The notes under the pieces are model-generated. The model was not told the origin of the DNA and did no database searches. It saw only the letters and a program-made list of their open reading frames with translations. From CAWCDJ01 sp963836015 (GTDB lineage: Bacteria > Acidobacteriota > Terriglobia > Bryobacterales > Bryobacteraceae): 64,000 nt of DNA. This document shows positions 14,799 through 23,055 of the stretch, one piece after another; within the stretch, counting starts at the first letter, position 1, and every line of letters starts with the position of its first letter. The position numbers and the translations under genes are program-made. The DNA lies in the NCBI GenBank assembly GCA_963836015.1, contig CAWIIF010000011.1, forward strand, positions 186,001 to 250,000, written 5' to 3'.

Positions 14799-16372
14799 CA
14801 GCGATCGATTTTATCAGGGACCTCGGCCGGGGCGGCAGACGGGCGGCCGCCCTCCGGAAAGCCGTACGCCCGGCGCACGTCTTCGAGGGCGATGACGCCG
14901 ATCGGAGTCTGGGGATTGTCGCGGCTCGCGACGCACAGAACCGGATGCTCCGCCAGCAGCCGTAGAGCGGCGTCGAGAGTCACATCCGGGTAGACGCCGG
15001 GAGCCTTGTCCAACAGCATCCCCTCGGGGAGCGGGCGCATGGCATCCTCCACCCGCAGCACTTCGGTGGAGCGGTATTCCTCGGCGGATGGCAGGTCGAT
15101 GCCTTCCTGCCGCGCCAGCATGGTGAAGAACGGCACGGGATGCAGGCTGCGCGAGATGAAATAGGAGATGGTGTTGGCGATCATCACCGGCAGGATGATG
15201 ACGTAACTGGCGCTGGTTTCGAAGACCATGAAGATGGAAGTCATGGGCGCTCGAAAAACCCCGGAAAAGAACGTGCCCATTCCAACCAGAACGTAGGCGC
15301 CGACGGGGCTGGTGACCAGCGTCGAGTAGTGGTGCGCCAAACCGGCGAGGCCGCCCCCCAGCATGGCGCCCACAAACAAGGTCGGAGCGAACATTCCGCC
15401 GGGCACGCCGCTCGAAAAGCAGATGAGGGTCACCAACAGCTTAGCCGCCGCCAGGATCAGCAGCAGGTTCCAGGGAAACCGGCCGTGCAGCGCAAAATCG
15501 ATCGCGTCATAACCGGACCCCATCACCTCGGGAAGCCACAGCCCGACGAAGCCGCACATCAGCCCTCCGCACAGGGCCTGGAGGAGATCGGTGCGGCGCG
15601 GCAACCGATCCAGCCGCGCGTGCAGGACCTCAATCAGCTGGATGAACCCCGCGGAGAGCAGCCCCCCGACCACGCCGATCGCGGCATAGACGATCAGCTC
15701 ACTGGGACGCTGGAACTCGAAGACCGGGACCCGGAACAGCGGCTCGTTGCCGAGGAACCATCGCACGACGACCACAGAGGAGACGGCGGAGAGCACGATC
15801 GAGCCGACCACTCCGGCGTTCCAGGACGCCATCACTTCCTCCATCACGAAGAGGACCCCGGTGATAGGAGTGTTGAATGCGGCCGCAATGCCTGCCGCCG
15901 CCCCGACGGGAGCAATCAGGCGCATGTTCTTCCGGCCGAGGTGAAAAAGCCGCCCCAGCATCGACGCGATACCCGCGCCCATCTGCAGCGACGGATCTTC
16001 CGGACCGAGCGAGTTGCCCGACCCGATGGCGATGGAGCACGCCAGGAACTTGCCGGGCAATGTGCTGGGGTCGACAAAGCCGTCGGAGATATACAGCGCG
16101 GCCTTCGTCTGATTCACGCCGCTCCCGCGGGCCGCCGGAAACACGCGGGTGGCGAGGAATGTGGCGGCCAGGGCGCCCAACGCGGGAGAGACCAGGCGGC
16201 CGAAGCGGAACTTTCCGGAAAGGGCTCCCAGGCTGTACCAACTGAGCAGGTCGATCGCGATGTGGAAGGCCACGACCATCAGTCCGGAGAAGATTCCGAT
16301 CAGGATCGCGAGAAGCAGGAACCGCTGGCCTTCGCTCAGCGTGAAGTGTTTGCCATTGCCGAAGGGAGTCAT
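14798..16372 (-). CDS. CLC-family chloride channel/exchanger with C-terminal CBS region
   Basis: Moves chloride or another small anion across the inner membrane. It has about ten membrane helices and the CLC pore motifs GSGNSLGPEDPSLQ (the gating glutamate is kept) and SSGVPGGMFAPTL. The glutamates in LFVMEEV would be consistent with proton exchange. A cytoplasmic tail from about residue 430 carries CBS-like sequence (EDAMRPLPEGML ... VLCVASRDNPQTPIGVI). The ATG at 16372 overlaps the stop of the TPR gene (ATGA); the frame stays open upstream but reads through TPR codons. A second, unrelated-looking CLC gene lies at 56259. Confidence 0.9.
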   Translation of the reverse strand: MTPFGNGKHFTLSEGQRFLLLAILIGIFSGLMVVAFHIAIDLLSWYSLGALSGKFRFGRLVSPALGALAATFLATRVFPAARGSGVNQTKAALYISDGFVDPSTLPGKFLACSIAIGSGNSLGPEDPSLQMGAGIASMLGRLFHLGRKNMRLIAPVGAAAGIAAAFNTPITGVLFVMEEVMASWNAGVVGSIVLSAVSSVVVVRWFLGNEPLFRVPVFEFQRPSELIVYAAIGVVGGLLSAGFIQLIEVLHARLDRLPRRTDLLQALCGGLMCGFVGLWLPEVMGSGYDAIDFALHGRFPWNLLLILAAAKLLVTLICFSSGVPGGMFAPTLFVGAMLGGGLAGLAHHYSTLVTSPVGAYVLVGMGTFFSGVFRAPMTSIFMVFETSASYVIILPVMIANTISYFISRSLHPVPFFTMLARQEGIDLPSAEEYRSTEVLRVEDAMRPLPEGMLLDKAPGVYPDVTLDAALRLLAEHPVLCVASRDNPQTPIGVIALEDVRRAYGFPEGGRPSAAPAEVPDKIDR

Positions 16373-17484
16373 TGTTTTGCGAGCTTCGCCATCACCGCCG
16401 ATAGGGCCTGATCGGTTTCGGGCTTCTGTCCGCAGGCCGCCTGCCGCAGATTCCAAAGTCCCTGTGCCAGCTCGAGCATCGCCGCGGTATCATCGTCCCC
16501 TCGACGCTTCGGCTTGGCAGAGAGACTCTTCTGTGCGGCGTCGGCGAGGTTCGGAGGCGGCGTTGTGCAGGCGGTCGCCGCAGCGTACGTCCGGCTGAGC
16601 AGTTCCCGGGCGCGCTCATACCTCTGCCTCGCGCTCAGGCGCACCAATGTGGGGTCGAGGTTCAAAATGTCGTCCGACAGGGCCAGACGCTGGGCAACCG
16701 ACGGATCGGTGGATCCGTAGCGCGCGGCCGCGCGGAACGCATTGCGCGCGCTGGCGTAATCGCCGAGTTCGAATTCCGCTTCGCCCAACCCCTGTAGAGT
16801 GGCGGCATCGTGAGGGTGCGTGGCCAGGATGCTGCGGTAGGTTTCGGCCGCATGCTGGGGGGAGTGGTGCGACAGCAGCATCGCGGCGATCTTGCGGCGG
16901 GTTGCAATATCGCTGTCGGGCACTTCGCCGGCCAGCGCGAGCAATTCGGCGAGCACCTGCTTCTGCTGCCCTTCCTGGTCGAGCACGCCGATCAACTCCA
17001 GCCTCGTGGCGATACGGTTCTCTTCCGGTTGATCGGCCCAGTAGCCATAGATGGCGCGATTGTAATCGTCGACAGCCTCGTCGTAGCGTCCGGCGCGCAC
17101 CGCAAGCCGGGCGAGCATCTGGTTGATCGGGCCGTTGGTGGGATCGCGCTGCTGCAATTCGAGCAGATGGCTGTCGGCCTCTTCCCAGCGGCCCAGGCTG
17201 ACCAGCGCCTTGGCCAGCGCGAACCGGTATTTGGGATCATCGTGCTCATAAACAAGGGCCGCGCGAAAGTCGTCTGCCGCTTTGTCGTTCTGGCCTTTCT
17301 GCGCGAGTTGCACGCCCTCGGTATAGCGGGCTTCGGCCCGGCTGCGGCGTGTCGCGTGGTACGCGCGGTTCAGGAAGGCAATCAGGGTAAACAGTATAAT
17401 CAGTGCTATCCCGACCCAGACAACGGCGCCGCGGGTTGTAGTCCGCGACTCCTTCGTGTCGGCCGGGAGCTCGCCAGTTGTCAC
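16369..17484 (-). CDS. Membrane-anchored TPR protein
   Basis: 371 residues: a short cytoplasmic N-terminus, one membrane helix (VVWVGIALIILFTLIAFL, residues 22-39), then tetratricopeptide repeats from about residue 55 to 250 (for example AARYGSTDPSVAQRLAL). The C-terminal part has three cysteines and no known domain. TPR arrays serve as protein-docking scaffolds; the partner is not evident. It overlaps the CLC gene by 4 bases and diverges from the GMC dehydrogenase gene across 134 bases that must hold both promoters. Confidence 0.82.
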   Translation of the reverse strand: MTTGELPADTKESRTTTRGAVVWVGIALIILFTLIAFLNRAYHATRRSRAEARYTEGVQLAQKGQNDKAADDFRAALVYEHDDPKYRFALAKALVSLGRWEEADSHLLELQQRDPTNGPINQMLARLAVRAGRYDEAVDDYNRAIYGYWADQPEENRIATRLELIGVLDQEGQQKQVLAELLALAGEVPDSDIATRRKIAAMLLSHHSPQHAAETYRSILATHPHDAATLQGLGEAEFELGDYASARNAFRAAARYGSTDPSVAQRLALSDDILNLDPTLVRLSARQRYERARELLSRTYAAATACTTPPPNLADAAQKSLSAKPKRRGDDDTAAMLELAQGLWNLRQAACGQKPETDQALSAVMAKLAKQ

Positions 17485-17618
17485 TAGACCCCCGTCAATT
17501 ATCCATTATTGCAGGATAGTTCCCGCGCCTGAAAAGAACACCGGCGAAATACGAGCATTGCCGTACGCGGAGAGAAGGCTGCCCTGAAGGTGGAGTAGAA
17601 TCGAAGCAAAGGTTACGG

Positions 17619-19319
17619 ATGCTGCAAATCATCAGAACGCCCCAGGTTTTCGACGTGGTTGTGGTCGGATCGGGAGCGGGCGGCGGCACGGCCGTCAAGG
17701 TCCTTACGGATCGCGGCCTGAACGTGGCGCTGCTCGAGGCTGGTCCGATGCTGACCCCCTCCAAAGATTTCAAGGAACATGTCCTCCCTTACCAGGTGGA
17801 CCACCGCGGCGCGGGCGCGCATGCGGAGATGTACTTCGGCCGCCAGCAGTGGGGTTATTTCTCGGCCCCGAACGGCTATTGGGATATTCCGGGCGAGCCT
17901 TACACGGTGGCGCAGGGCAGCCAGTTCCGCTGGTTCCGCTCGCGGATCATCGGCGGCCGCACCAATCACTACGGCCGCATCTCGCTGCGGTTTTCGGACT
18001 ACGACTTTCAACCGGAAGACGGGCTCAGCGATCCGTGGCCGGTCACCTACGAAGAGATGTCGCCGTGGTACGACAAGGCCGAAGGCTTCATCGGGGTCAC
18101 CGGAACCAAGGAGGGCCTGCGCACCGCGCCCGACGGCAATTTCCTGCCGCCCATTCCACCTCGGGTGCACGAACAGCTGATCCAGAAGGCGTGCGGGAAG
18201 TTGAACATTCCGTGCATTCCTTCACGCATGGCGATGCTGACCAAGCCGCTCAATGGACGCGCTGCGTGCCATTATTGCGGGCAGTGCGGACGCGGATGCC
18301 AGACGGCCTCGGCATTTTCGTCGAGCCAGGCCATGATCTTCCCGGCCATGAAGACCGGGCGGCTCACGGTAATCACCGGAGCGATGGCGCGCGAACTGGT
18401 GAGCGACGCTTCCGGCAAGGTGACGTCCGTTTCGTATGTCGATAAGGCGACCCGCACGGAGAAGCAGGTGCGCTGTAAGGCAGTGGTGGTGGCGGCGAGC
18501 GCCTGCGAATCGGCGCGGCTGCTGTTGAATTCGAAGTCGGGCCGCTTCCCCGACGGCATCGGCAATTCCTCGGGCGTAGTGGGGCGCAACCTGACGGACA
18601 CCGTGGGCTTCAGCATGAGCGGCTACGTCCCGGCGCTGGCCGGCATGCCGCGGCACAACAGCGACGGAATCGGCGGCATGCACGTTTACGTGCCGTGGTG
18701 GCTGTACGGCGACAAGAACAAGGATTTCCCGCGCGGCTACCACATCGAGATCGGCGGCGGATTCGGAATGCCGGAACTCGGTTCGTTCGCCGGGCAGTGC
18801 GCGCGCCACGAAGGCTATGGAAAGAAGCTCAAGGAGGCGATCCGCAACGAATACGGCGCCTTCGTGAGCTTTGCGGGCCGCGGCGAGATGATCCCCAACC
18901 CGCAGTGTTACTGCGAGATCGATCCCGAGCGCGTGGATGCCTGGGGCATCCCGGTGCTGCGGTTCCACTGGGGCGCCAACGAGCACGAGATCCGGCAGGT
19001 AAAGCACATGGAGGATACCTTCGCCTCCATCATCGAAACCATGGGCGGCACGGTGACCAGCCGGCGCCCGGTTCCCGAGCGCGCCATCTCAACAGGCGGC
19101 ACCATCATTCACGAAGCCGGCACGGTACGGATGGGCAAAGATCCGAAGACCTCAGCGCTGAACGCTAATTGCCAGGCGCACGACGTAAAGAACCTCTTCG
19201 TGTGCGACGCCGCGCCGTTCGTGGGGAACCCCGATAAAAACGTCACACTCAGCATCGTGGCGTTCTCCTGGCGCGCATCCGAGTACCTGGCCGACGAAAT
19301 GAGGAAAGGCAATGTCTAA
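17619..19319 (+). CDS. GMC-family FAD oxidoreductase with Fe-S-like Cys cluster
   Basis: Large subunit of a membrane-linked sugar or alcohol dehydrogenase. The Rossmann FAD motif VVGSGAGGG is at Gly17-Gly22, with the flavin glutamate in LLEAGP. The C-terminal catalytic region is HEAGTVRMG ... CDAAPFVGNPDKNVTLSIVAFSWRASEYL. Cys217, Cys220, Cys223 and Cys227 (CHYCGQCGRGC) form CX2CX2CX3C; this fits the Fe-S cluster known in FAD-dependent glucose and fructose dehydrogenases. The gene overlaps the subunit-3 gene by 8 bases. No dedicated cytochrome c subunit is adjacent. The substrate (gluconate, glucose or other) is not determined. Confidence 0.9.
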   Translation: MLQIIRTPQVFDVVVVGSGAGGGTAVKVLTDRGLNVALLEAGPMLTPSKDFKEHVLPYQVDHRGAGAHAEMYFGRQQWGYFSAPNGYWDIPGEPYTVAQGSQFRWFRSRIIGGRTNHYGRISLRFSDYDFQPEDGLSDPWPVTYEEMSPWYDKAEGFIGVTGTKEGLRTAPDGNFLPPIPPRVHEQLIQKACGKLNIPCIPSRMAMLTKPLNGRAACHYCGQCGRGCQTASAFSSSQAMIFPAMKTGRLTVITGAMARELVSDASGKVTSVSYVDKATRTEKQVRCKAVVVAASACESARLLLNSKSGRFPDGIGNSSGVVGRNLTDTVGFSMSGYVPALAGMPRHNSDGIGGMHVYVPWWLYGDKNKDFPRGYHIEIGGGFGMPELGSFAGQCARHEGYGKKLKEAIRNEYGAFVSFAGRGEMIPNPQCYCEIDPERVDAWGIPVLRFHWGANEHEIRQVKHMEDTFASIIETMGGTVTSRRPVPERAISTGGTIIHEAGTVRMGKDPKTSALNANCQAHDVKNLFVCDAAPFVGNPDKNVTLSIVAFSWRASEYLADEMRKGNV

Positions 19320-19914
19320 CGAGACGGGAGTTTCGCGGCGCGACCTGCTGGTGCGGGTCGGTGCCGCCGTGGCGGCGGGCCAAATGCTCTCCGCCCAGGA
19401 TACGGAGCATGTGCATCACGCGGTGGCCGAGGAAACAAAGAAAGGCCCGTATCGTCCGAAGGCCCTCACCGCGCACGAATATGCCACTCTCCGGCGGCTT
19501 GCCGACCTGATTATTCCGGCAGACGAGCACTCCAAGGGTGCGCTCGAAGCCGGTTCAGCCGATTTCATCGACTTCCTGTGCAACGCGTCTGATGAAATGC
19601 GGAATATCTACACCGGTGGAATTCTCTGGTTGGACGCGGCGGTGCAGCATCGGTACGGCAAAAACTTCGTTGATGCCGCGCCGGAGCAGCAGGCGGCCCT
19701 TCTCGAGTTGATCGCATACCGAAAGAACGCGTCACCCGAGCTGAACCCGGGAATCGAGTTCTTCGCCTGGGCCCGCCGCATGGTGGTGGACGCGTACTAC
19801 ACGACGCCGACCGGCTACAAGGAAGTCGGCTACATGGGCAATACCGCGATGTCGCACTTCAGCGTGCCGCAGGAAGCCGTGGATTACGTAATGAAGCGAA
19901 GTCCGCTAGGGTAA
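19312..19914 (+). CDS. Gluconate 2-dehydrogenase subunit 3-family protein
   Basis: Small subunit that carries the Tat signal for the FAD subunit and helps to export the complex. The signal SRRDLLVRVGAAVAAGQMLSA is at residues 8-28. The family core follows as LTAHEYATLRRLADLIIPAD and ends with the helical segment FSVPQEAVDYVMK. Length (200 residues) is normal. The start overlaps the end of the GMC gene, typical of this pair. A periplasmic quinone- or cytochrome-linked dehydrogenase is inferred. Confidence 0.9.
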   Translation: MSNETGVSRRDLLVRVGAAVAAGQMLSAQDTEHVHHAVAEETKKGPYRPKALTAHEYATLRRLADLIIPADEHSKGALEAGSADFIDFLCNASDEMRNIYTGGILWLDAAVQHRYGKNFVDAAPEQQAALLELIAYRKNASPELNPGIEFFAWARRMVVDAYYTTPTGYKEVGYMGNTAMSHFSVPQEAVDYVMKRSPLG

Positions 19915-19920
19915 GCCGCC

Positions 19921-21534
19921 CTATTTTTGCGTAACCGTCAAAACCTGATCCGCTTTCACGTTGGTTAACGTCTGAAGTTTCCCGTCCGGCCAGCGGATCT
20001 CGATTTTCGGAACGATCGCCGCGTCACCCAACCCGAAGTGCACGCCCCAATCGGCGGATGACGCATACCCCACCGCCGTAGTCATCTCGGCGAATTGGCT
20101 GCCTATCCGTATGCGAGCGCCGATGCCGTCGCGATTGTCCTTCGTGCCGATGAGGCGCAGAATGATCCAGTGGCCGGCGCCGGGGCTGACGTTGTGCCAC
20201 AGCTCGGCCGGCTCCCCCAGCGCCGAGACTACGGCATCGATGCGGCCGTCGCCGTCGAAATCGGCAAAAGCGGCGCCGCGGTGGGCCTTCACGAGCGTCA
20301 ACCCGGCTTCGGCCGAGACATCCTGGAAAGTGCCGCCGGCATTGGCGAAGACCGCGTCCGGCTCGCGATAGACGGCCGGCTCGAACTGCGCGACCAGGTC
20401 ATTGACATGTGAATCGGCGGTGAACAAGTCCTTCCAGCCGTCGTTGTTGAAGTCGAACAATCCCAACCCCCAGCCGCTGTGCTTGACCGTCAGGGCGCCG
20501 AGCTTCGAGAGGTGCGTGGCATCCTCAAAGCTTCCCTTGCCGGCATTGTGGAACACGGGGAAGGTTTCACCAGCCAGGTCGGTGACAAACAGATCGGGCA
20601 GGCCGTCGTTGTCGTAGTCTTTGAACTCGGCGCCCATGCTGGCGACGGATTTGCCGTCATCGCGCAGGGCCGTGCCGGCCAGTAGCGCGGTCTCCTCGAA
20701 GGTGCCGTTCCCCAGGTTATGGAAGAGGAAGTTGGGCATGTTGTCGTTGGTGACGAAGACGTCGGGCCAGCCGTCCTGGTCGTAATCCGCGATCGCCAAG
20801 CTCATGCCGCGGCCGGCGAATTTGGCGAGGCCGGCCCGCGCCGTAACGTCTTCGAAGGTGCCGTCGCCGCGGTTGCGGTAGAGCGTGGACGCCAGCCCTT
20901 CGTAATACTTCGGGTGGCAGTAAATGCGGATACCCTTGGTGCGGTCGCCGCAGTAGCGGTCCGTGGCGACAGACCACTTGGCGTAGTGCACCACCCAGAG
21001 GTCGAGGCGGCCGTCGCGGTCGTAATCGAGCCATCCGGCGGCTACGGCCCACTCGCCGCTGCGGATACCGGCCTTGGCGGTGACGTCTTCGAACCGGCCA
21101 TTGCCGAGATTATGGTAGAGCGTGTTATGGTTGACGCCCGCCACGAAGAGATCGGCGCGGCCGTCGTTATCGTAGTCGGCGGCGGCCGCGCCCATCGAAT
21201 AGCCCGCTCCGGCGACGCCCGCCTGGTCGGTGACGTCGCGGAATTTCAGGTTGCCCTCGTTGTGGAAGAGGCGGTTCCAGTATTTCGGCGACGACTTCTC
21301 GAGCGATGGAATCTCCGCGCCGTTGGTGAAGTAGATGTCCGGCCGCCCATCGCCGTCGTAGTCGAAGACCGCGATGCCTCCGGGCATCGTTTCGATCAGA
21401 TGCTTGTCGGCGGTCGGGCTGTTCTCGAGCACAAACTGCAAATCGGCCTCGGCCGCCATCTCATGAAAGCGGATCGGCGGGACCGCGGCCAGCAGGCAGG
21501 CAACTGCAAAAATTCCCAGGGATAACCGTTTCAT
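19921..21534 (-). CDS. CRTAC1/ASPIC-UnbV secreted FG-GAP repeat protein
   Basis: Exported protein (signal MKRLSLGIFAVACLLAAVPP) made of repeated calcium-binding-type loops (DYDGDGRPDIY, DYDNDGRADLF, DYDRDGRLDLW, DYDQDGWPDVF, DFNNDGWKDLF, DFDGDGRIDAV). These form a beta-propeller. It ends in an ASPIC/UnbV domain (SADWGVHFGLGDAAIVPKIEIRWPDGKLQTL). The gene is last in an operon with a TPR protein and a TonB receptor, an arrangement often seen in Solibacter-like genomes. A role in binding or handling polymers outside the cell is inferred only from context. Confidence 0.9.
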   Translation of the reverse strand: MKRLSLGIFAVACLLAAVPPIRFHEMAAEADLQFVLENSPTADKHLIETMPGGIAVFDYDGDGRPDIYFTNGAEIPSLEKSSPKYWNRLFHNEGNLKFRDVTDQAGVAGAGYSMGAAAADYDNDGRADLFVAGVNHNTLYHNLGNGRFEDVTAKAGIRSGEWAVAAGWLDYDRDGRLDLWVVHYAKWSVATDRYCGDRTKGIRIYCHPKYYEGLASTLYRNRGDGTFEDVTARAGLAKFAGRGMSLAIADYDQDGWPDVFVTNDNMPNFLFHNLGNGTFEETALLAGTALRDDGKSVASMGAEFKDYDNDGLPDLFVTDLAGETFPVFHNAGKGSFEDATHLSKLGALTVKHSGWGLGLFDFNNDGWKDLFTADSHVNDLVAQFEPAVYREPDAVFANAGGTFQDVSAEAGLTLVKAHRGAAFADFDGDGRIDAVVSALGEPAELWHNVSPGAGHWIILRLIGTKDNRDGIGARIRIGSQFAEMTTAVGYASSADWGVHFGLGDAAIVPKIEIRWPDGKLQTLTNVKADQVLTVTQK

Positions 21535-21540
21535 GAGGAG

Positions 21541-23046
21541 CTACCGCGGCGGCCCGATCTGCGCCTCGCGCGCCACATCTTCCTTCACCTGTTGATTGCG
21601 CTTGAGGATCTCCTGGTACTCCGCCATGGTGGCGCGGGCTTTAGCCTGCGCGCCGGAAGCCTGATAGGCGCGCGCCAACTGGTAGTGCAGGCTGCCATCG
21701 TCGTCCAGTTCGAGCGCCCGCTCCAGGTGCGGAACGGCTTCTTCGTTCTTGCCCAGCCGCGCTAGCGCCAAACCCAGCGAAGCGTCCGCCGCGCGCAGCG
21801 TCGAATCGGCCGCCAGCGCCGCCCGCAGGTAGGGCACCGCCTGTTCGGGCTGCTCCAACCGCAGCAGGCTGTCGCCGGCCATGAAGTTGATGTCGGGCGA
21901 CCGTGGATCGGCCTTCAGCAACTGGACGGCCTGGTCGAGTGCCGCGTGGTAATCGGCGGCCATGAAGAGCGAGACCGCGAGCTCATGCTCCAGACGCGGA
22001 TTGCCGGGCGAAAGTTCGAGCGCGGCGCGCCACTCCTTGACTGCTTCCAGATGCTGCCCCTGCGCCCGCGCGATATCGGCCTTCAACTGGTGCATCTCGA
22101 CCGAGGGCGGTAGCTGTCCGAGGCGGAAGAACGCCTGGAGGGCCAACTCATTGGCCGCCTTCTCCTGCCAGAAGAGTGTCTCGGCCGAAGCCCCGGCCAG
22201 GGGTCCTTTGACCAGCTGCACGTCGTGTCCGGCCACAAACTCGCATTCCGCGGGATGCGTCTTGCAATCGGCCGGCGGGAGCGCCGTCTCTTTCGCATCT
22301 TCGGCGGCGGCCCAGTCGGGGTGGCCGGTCTTGCGATAGACACCCGCCAGCGAAGCGTGGATCCCGTGCAGCCTGGGCAACTGTTTCAGCACTTCGTTGT
22401 AGAAGAAAAAGGCGCTGCGATACTGGCGCCGCTGCACGCGGGTGTCGGCAACCAGGGCCGAGACGTAGGGCGAAGTCGGATCGATCTTCTGCAGCCTGTC
22501 GAACGCGCCGCCGGCGAATCCCTGGTAGCTCATGCCGAGCCCGTACCATGCCCGCGCGTCGTTCGGCGCGGCGTCAGCGACCTCCCGATACCGAGATGCC
22601 GCGTCCGCGAAACGTCCGGCATCGAGCAACGCTGCCGCGAGCATGCCGCGAGCCTCGTGGTTCTTAGGCTCGGCCGCGACGACCTTTTCCAGGGGAGCGA
22701 TGGCCAGCTTCGGTTCGTTCAGCGCCAGACGGGCCTGTGCCAGGGTGATCAGCGCAGGGAGGTGATTCGGTTGCGCCTTCAGTACCGCTTCCAGATGCGG
22801 GATCGATGCCTGCTCGTGCCCCGCCATGTGTTCGGCGAGCCCCAGATTGAGCATCAGGCCGGGGTTCCCCGGCAGGGCTTTGACGAGGCGTTCGTAGATG
22901 GGAATGGCCTGTTCGTACTGGCCGGCCGCCATCAGGTCGCGGGCGCGTTGGGAGTCCCGCGCCAGCTCTTCGGACTGAGCCCATAGACAAGCCCCAAAAG
23001 CGAAAAGGGCGAGCCGCATCGCGGCTCGCCCAACCCTAGGAGTCAT
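21541..23046 (-). CDS. Exported TPR-repeat protein
   Basis: 501 residues with an N-terminal export signal (AAMRLALFAFGACLWAQ) and tetratricopeptide repeats throughout (AIPIYERLVKALPGNPGLMLNLGLAEHMAG, HLEAVLKAQPNHLPAL and so on), interrupted by a Cys-containing insertion near residue 270 (PADCKTHPAECEF). It lies 6 bases upstream of the CRTAC1 gene and 9 bases downstream of the TonB receptor gene. It is probably a periplasmic docking partner of one of them. Confidence 0.87.
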   Translation of the reverse strand: MTPRVGRAAMRLALFAFGACLWAQSEELARDSQRARDLMAAGQYEQAIPIYERLVKALPGNPGLMLNLGLAEHMAGHEQASIPHLEAVLKAQPNHLPALITLAQARLALNEPKLAIAPLEKVVAAEPKNHEARGMLAAALLDAGRFADAASRYREVADAAPNDARAWYGLGMSYQGFAGGAFDRLQKIDPTSPYVSALVADTRVQRRQYRSAFFFYNEVLKQLPRLHGIHASLAGVYRKTGHPDWAAAEDAKETALPPADCKTHPAECEFVAGHDVQLVKGPLAGASAETLFWQEKAANELALQAFFRLGQLPPSVEMHQLKADIARAQGQHLEAVKEWRAALELSPGNPRLEHELAVSLFMAADYHAALDQAVQLLKADPRSPDINFMAGDSLLRLEQPEQAVPYLRAALAADSTLRAADASLGLALARLGKNEEAVPHLERALELDDDGSLHYQLARAYQASGAQAKARATMAEYQEILKRNQQVKEDVAREAQIGPPR

Positions 23047-23055
23047 GAACCTAAG

